From Rhodospirillaceae bacterium (lineage in GTDB: Bacteria; Pseudomonadota; Alphaproteobacteria; Rhodospirillales; Rhodospirillaceae): DNA of 64,000 nt. Below are positions 63,597 to 64,000 of this stretch, piece by piece. The notes beneath the pieces were generated by a model, which ran no database searches, was not told where the DNA came from, and saw only the letters and a list, made by a program, of their open reading frames with translations. Position numbers and translations under genes: made by a program. Location of the stretch: positions 372,001 through 436,000 of the forward strand of contig JAQWQC010000006.1 of the NCBI GenBank assembly GCA_029245025.1. Reading direction: 5' to 3'. The first letter of the stretch is position 1; each line of letters begins with the position of its first letter.

Positions 63597-64000
63597 ATGG
63601 CCGTATTTCAATCACGCTGTCAGGCGTGCATGTCTTTAAGACAGTTATGAGATCCCCACATTTCATGGCGACGCATCCTTCTGTGGGACGAAGATCTTCT
63701 GCAGCCACGTGTAGAAATATAGCACTCCCTTCACCCGGTACAATGGGGTCATCATTGTGGCCGATCACAACAAGGATGTTGTAGCGGTTGTCATCTCGCC
63801 AAAGTTCTTCGGCACTTGCGCAGTATGGGTGTTCAACCAATTGATTGTATCGATGATCAGCAGGGGCATCACACCAGCCATCGTTTGGATTGATGGTGCT
63901 CAACGGTAATGTTGTCTCTGGCTTTTGAACTCTGTCTGCACGGTACAACACACGCCTAAGTACAAATCGACCGACGGGTGTTGTCCCATCACCTTCTACC
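63589..64000 (-). CDS. L,D-transpeptidase catalytic domain protein (5' end outside window)
   Basis: 137 codons are visible; the frame is open through the right edge and its start lies beyond it. It begins EGDGTTPVGRFVLRRVLYRA and contains NDGWCDAPADHRYNQLV, VIGHNDDPIVPGEGSAIFLH and PTEGCVAMKCGDL. The pattern H-x-n-[ST]-x-G-C is that of the YkuD catalytic site; here the nucleophile is Cys in EGCVAM. Such enzymes form 3-3 cross-links in peptidoglycan or attach proteins to it. The visible end matches the family's short COG3786 form. Confidence 0.85.
   Translation of the reverse strand, partial: VEGDGTTPVGRFVLRRVLYRADRVQKPETTLPLSTINPNDGWCDAPADHRYNQLVEHPYCASAEELWRDDNRYNILVVIGHNDDPIVPGEGSAIFLHVAAEDLRPTEGCVAMKCGDLITVLKTCTPDSVIEIRPSS

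Noticed and set aside
1-64000. CRISPR array, insertion sequences, integrases, prophage or toxin-antitoxin modules
   Set aside because: No regularly spaced direct repeats, transposase or integrase motifs, or paired toxin-antitoxin genes were seen.

Overview
The window is a chromosomal segment of an alphaproteobacterium. This follows from gene order rather than from any single marker: the block ftsK-lolA-xth-hslVU, Smr-mltA-Tim44-fxsA-secB-dnaQ-coaE-aroE-maf-ppsR, then rho-mnmE-mnmG-rsmG-parA-parB and DUF3576-leuS-lptE-holA is the arrangement found around the replication origin in this class. The genus cannot be named. No tRNA, rRNA, insertion sequence, prophage or CRISPR array was recognised.

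Layout. 0-3 kb: two paralogous ASCH-domain genes around a decayed acetyltransferase, then an exported beta-propeller dehydrogenase. 3-7.5 kb: stress and housekeeping genes grpE, hrcA | rph, rdgB, hemW. 7.5-11 kb: accessory genes (a methyltransferase with a small helical partner, an NAD(P)-binding protein, a Tat-exported VOC-like protein). 11-18.6 kb: dapC, ftsK, lolA, a probable structured RNA with a strong terminator, xth, hslV, hslU. 18.6-20.9 kb: feoAB with two Fur-type boxes. 21-29.6 kb: the Smr-to-ppsR block. 29.6-30.2 kb: an AT-rich gene-poor interval where gene orientation flips outward, the best candidate for oriC. 30.2-41.7 kb: rho to parB, with two perfect parS sites at the start of rsmG. 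42-49.5 kb: a copper-export pair and a porin/acyl-CoA synthetase/nitronate monooxygenase/thioesterase cluster. 49.8-56.8 kb: DUF3576, leuS, lptE, holA, with argC and an exported VOC protein inserted between leuS and lptE. 56.8-62.2 kb: accessory genes for aromatic or ester metabolism (Rieske oxygenase, tannase-family esterase, VOC protein, outer-membrane protein). 62.2-64 kb: a ThiE-like gene, yggS and an L,D-transpeptidase cut by the window end.

How it fits together. The core genes serve chromosome replication and segregation (candidate oriC, parS, ParA, ParB, FtsK, DnaQ, HolA), tRNA modification (MnmE, MnmG), envelope assembly (LolA, LptE, MltA, SecB) and proteolysis (HslVU). Accessory genes sit at breaks in this backbone. 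At least four of these breaks hold gene remnants that conventional calling misses: a GNAT acetyltransferase, a DUF255 protein collapsed to its two ends, a histidine phosphatase and the tail of a methyltransferase. Three weaker candidates also exist. The pattern suggests continuing gene loss. No clearly novel multi-gene system was found. The most unusual biological theme is a set of normally cytosolic folds (three VOC-like proteins and one F420-reductase-like Rossmann protein) that all carry export signals.
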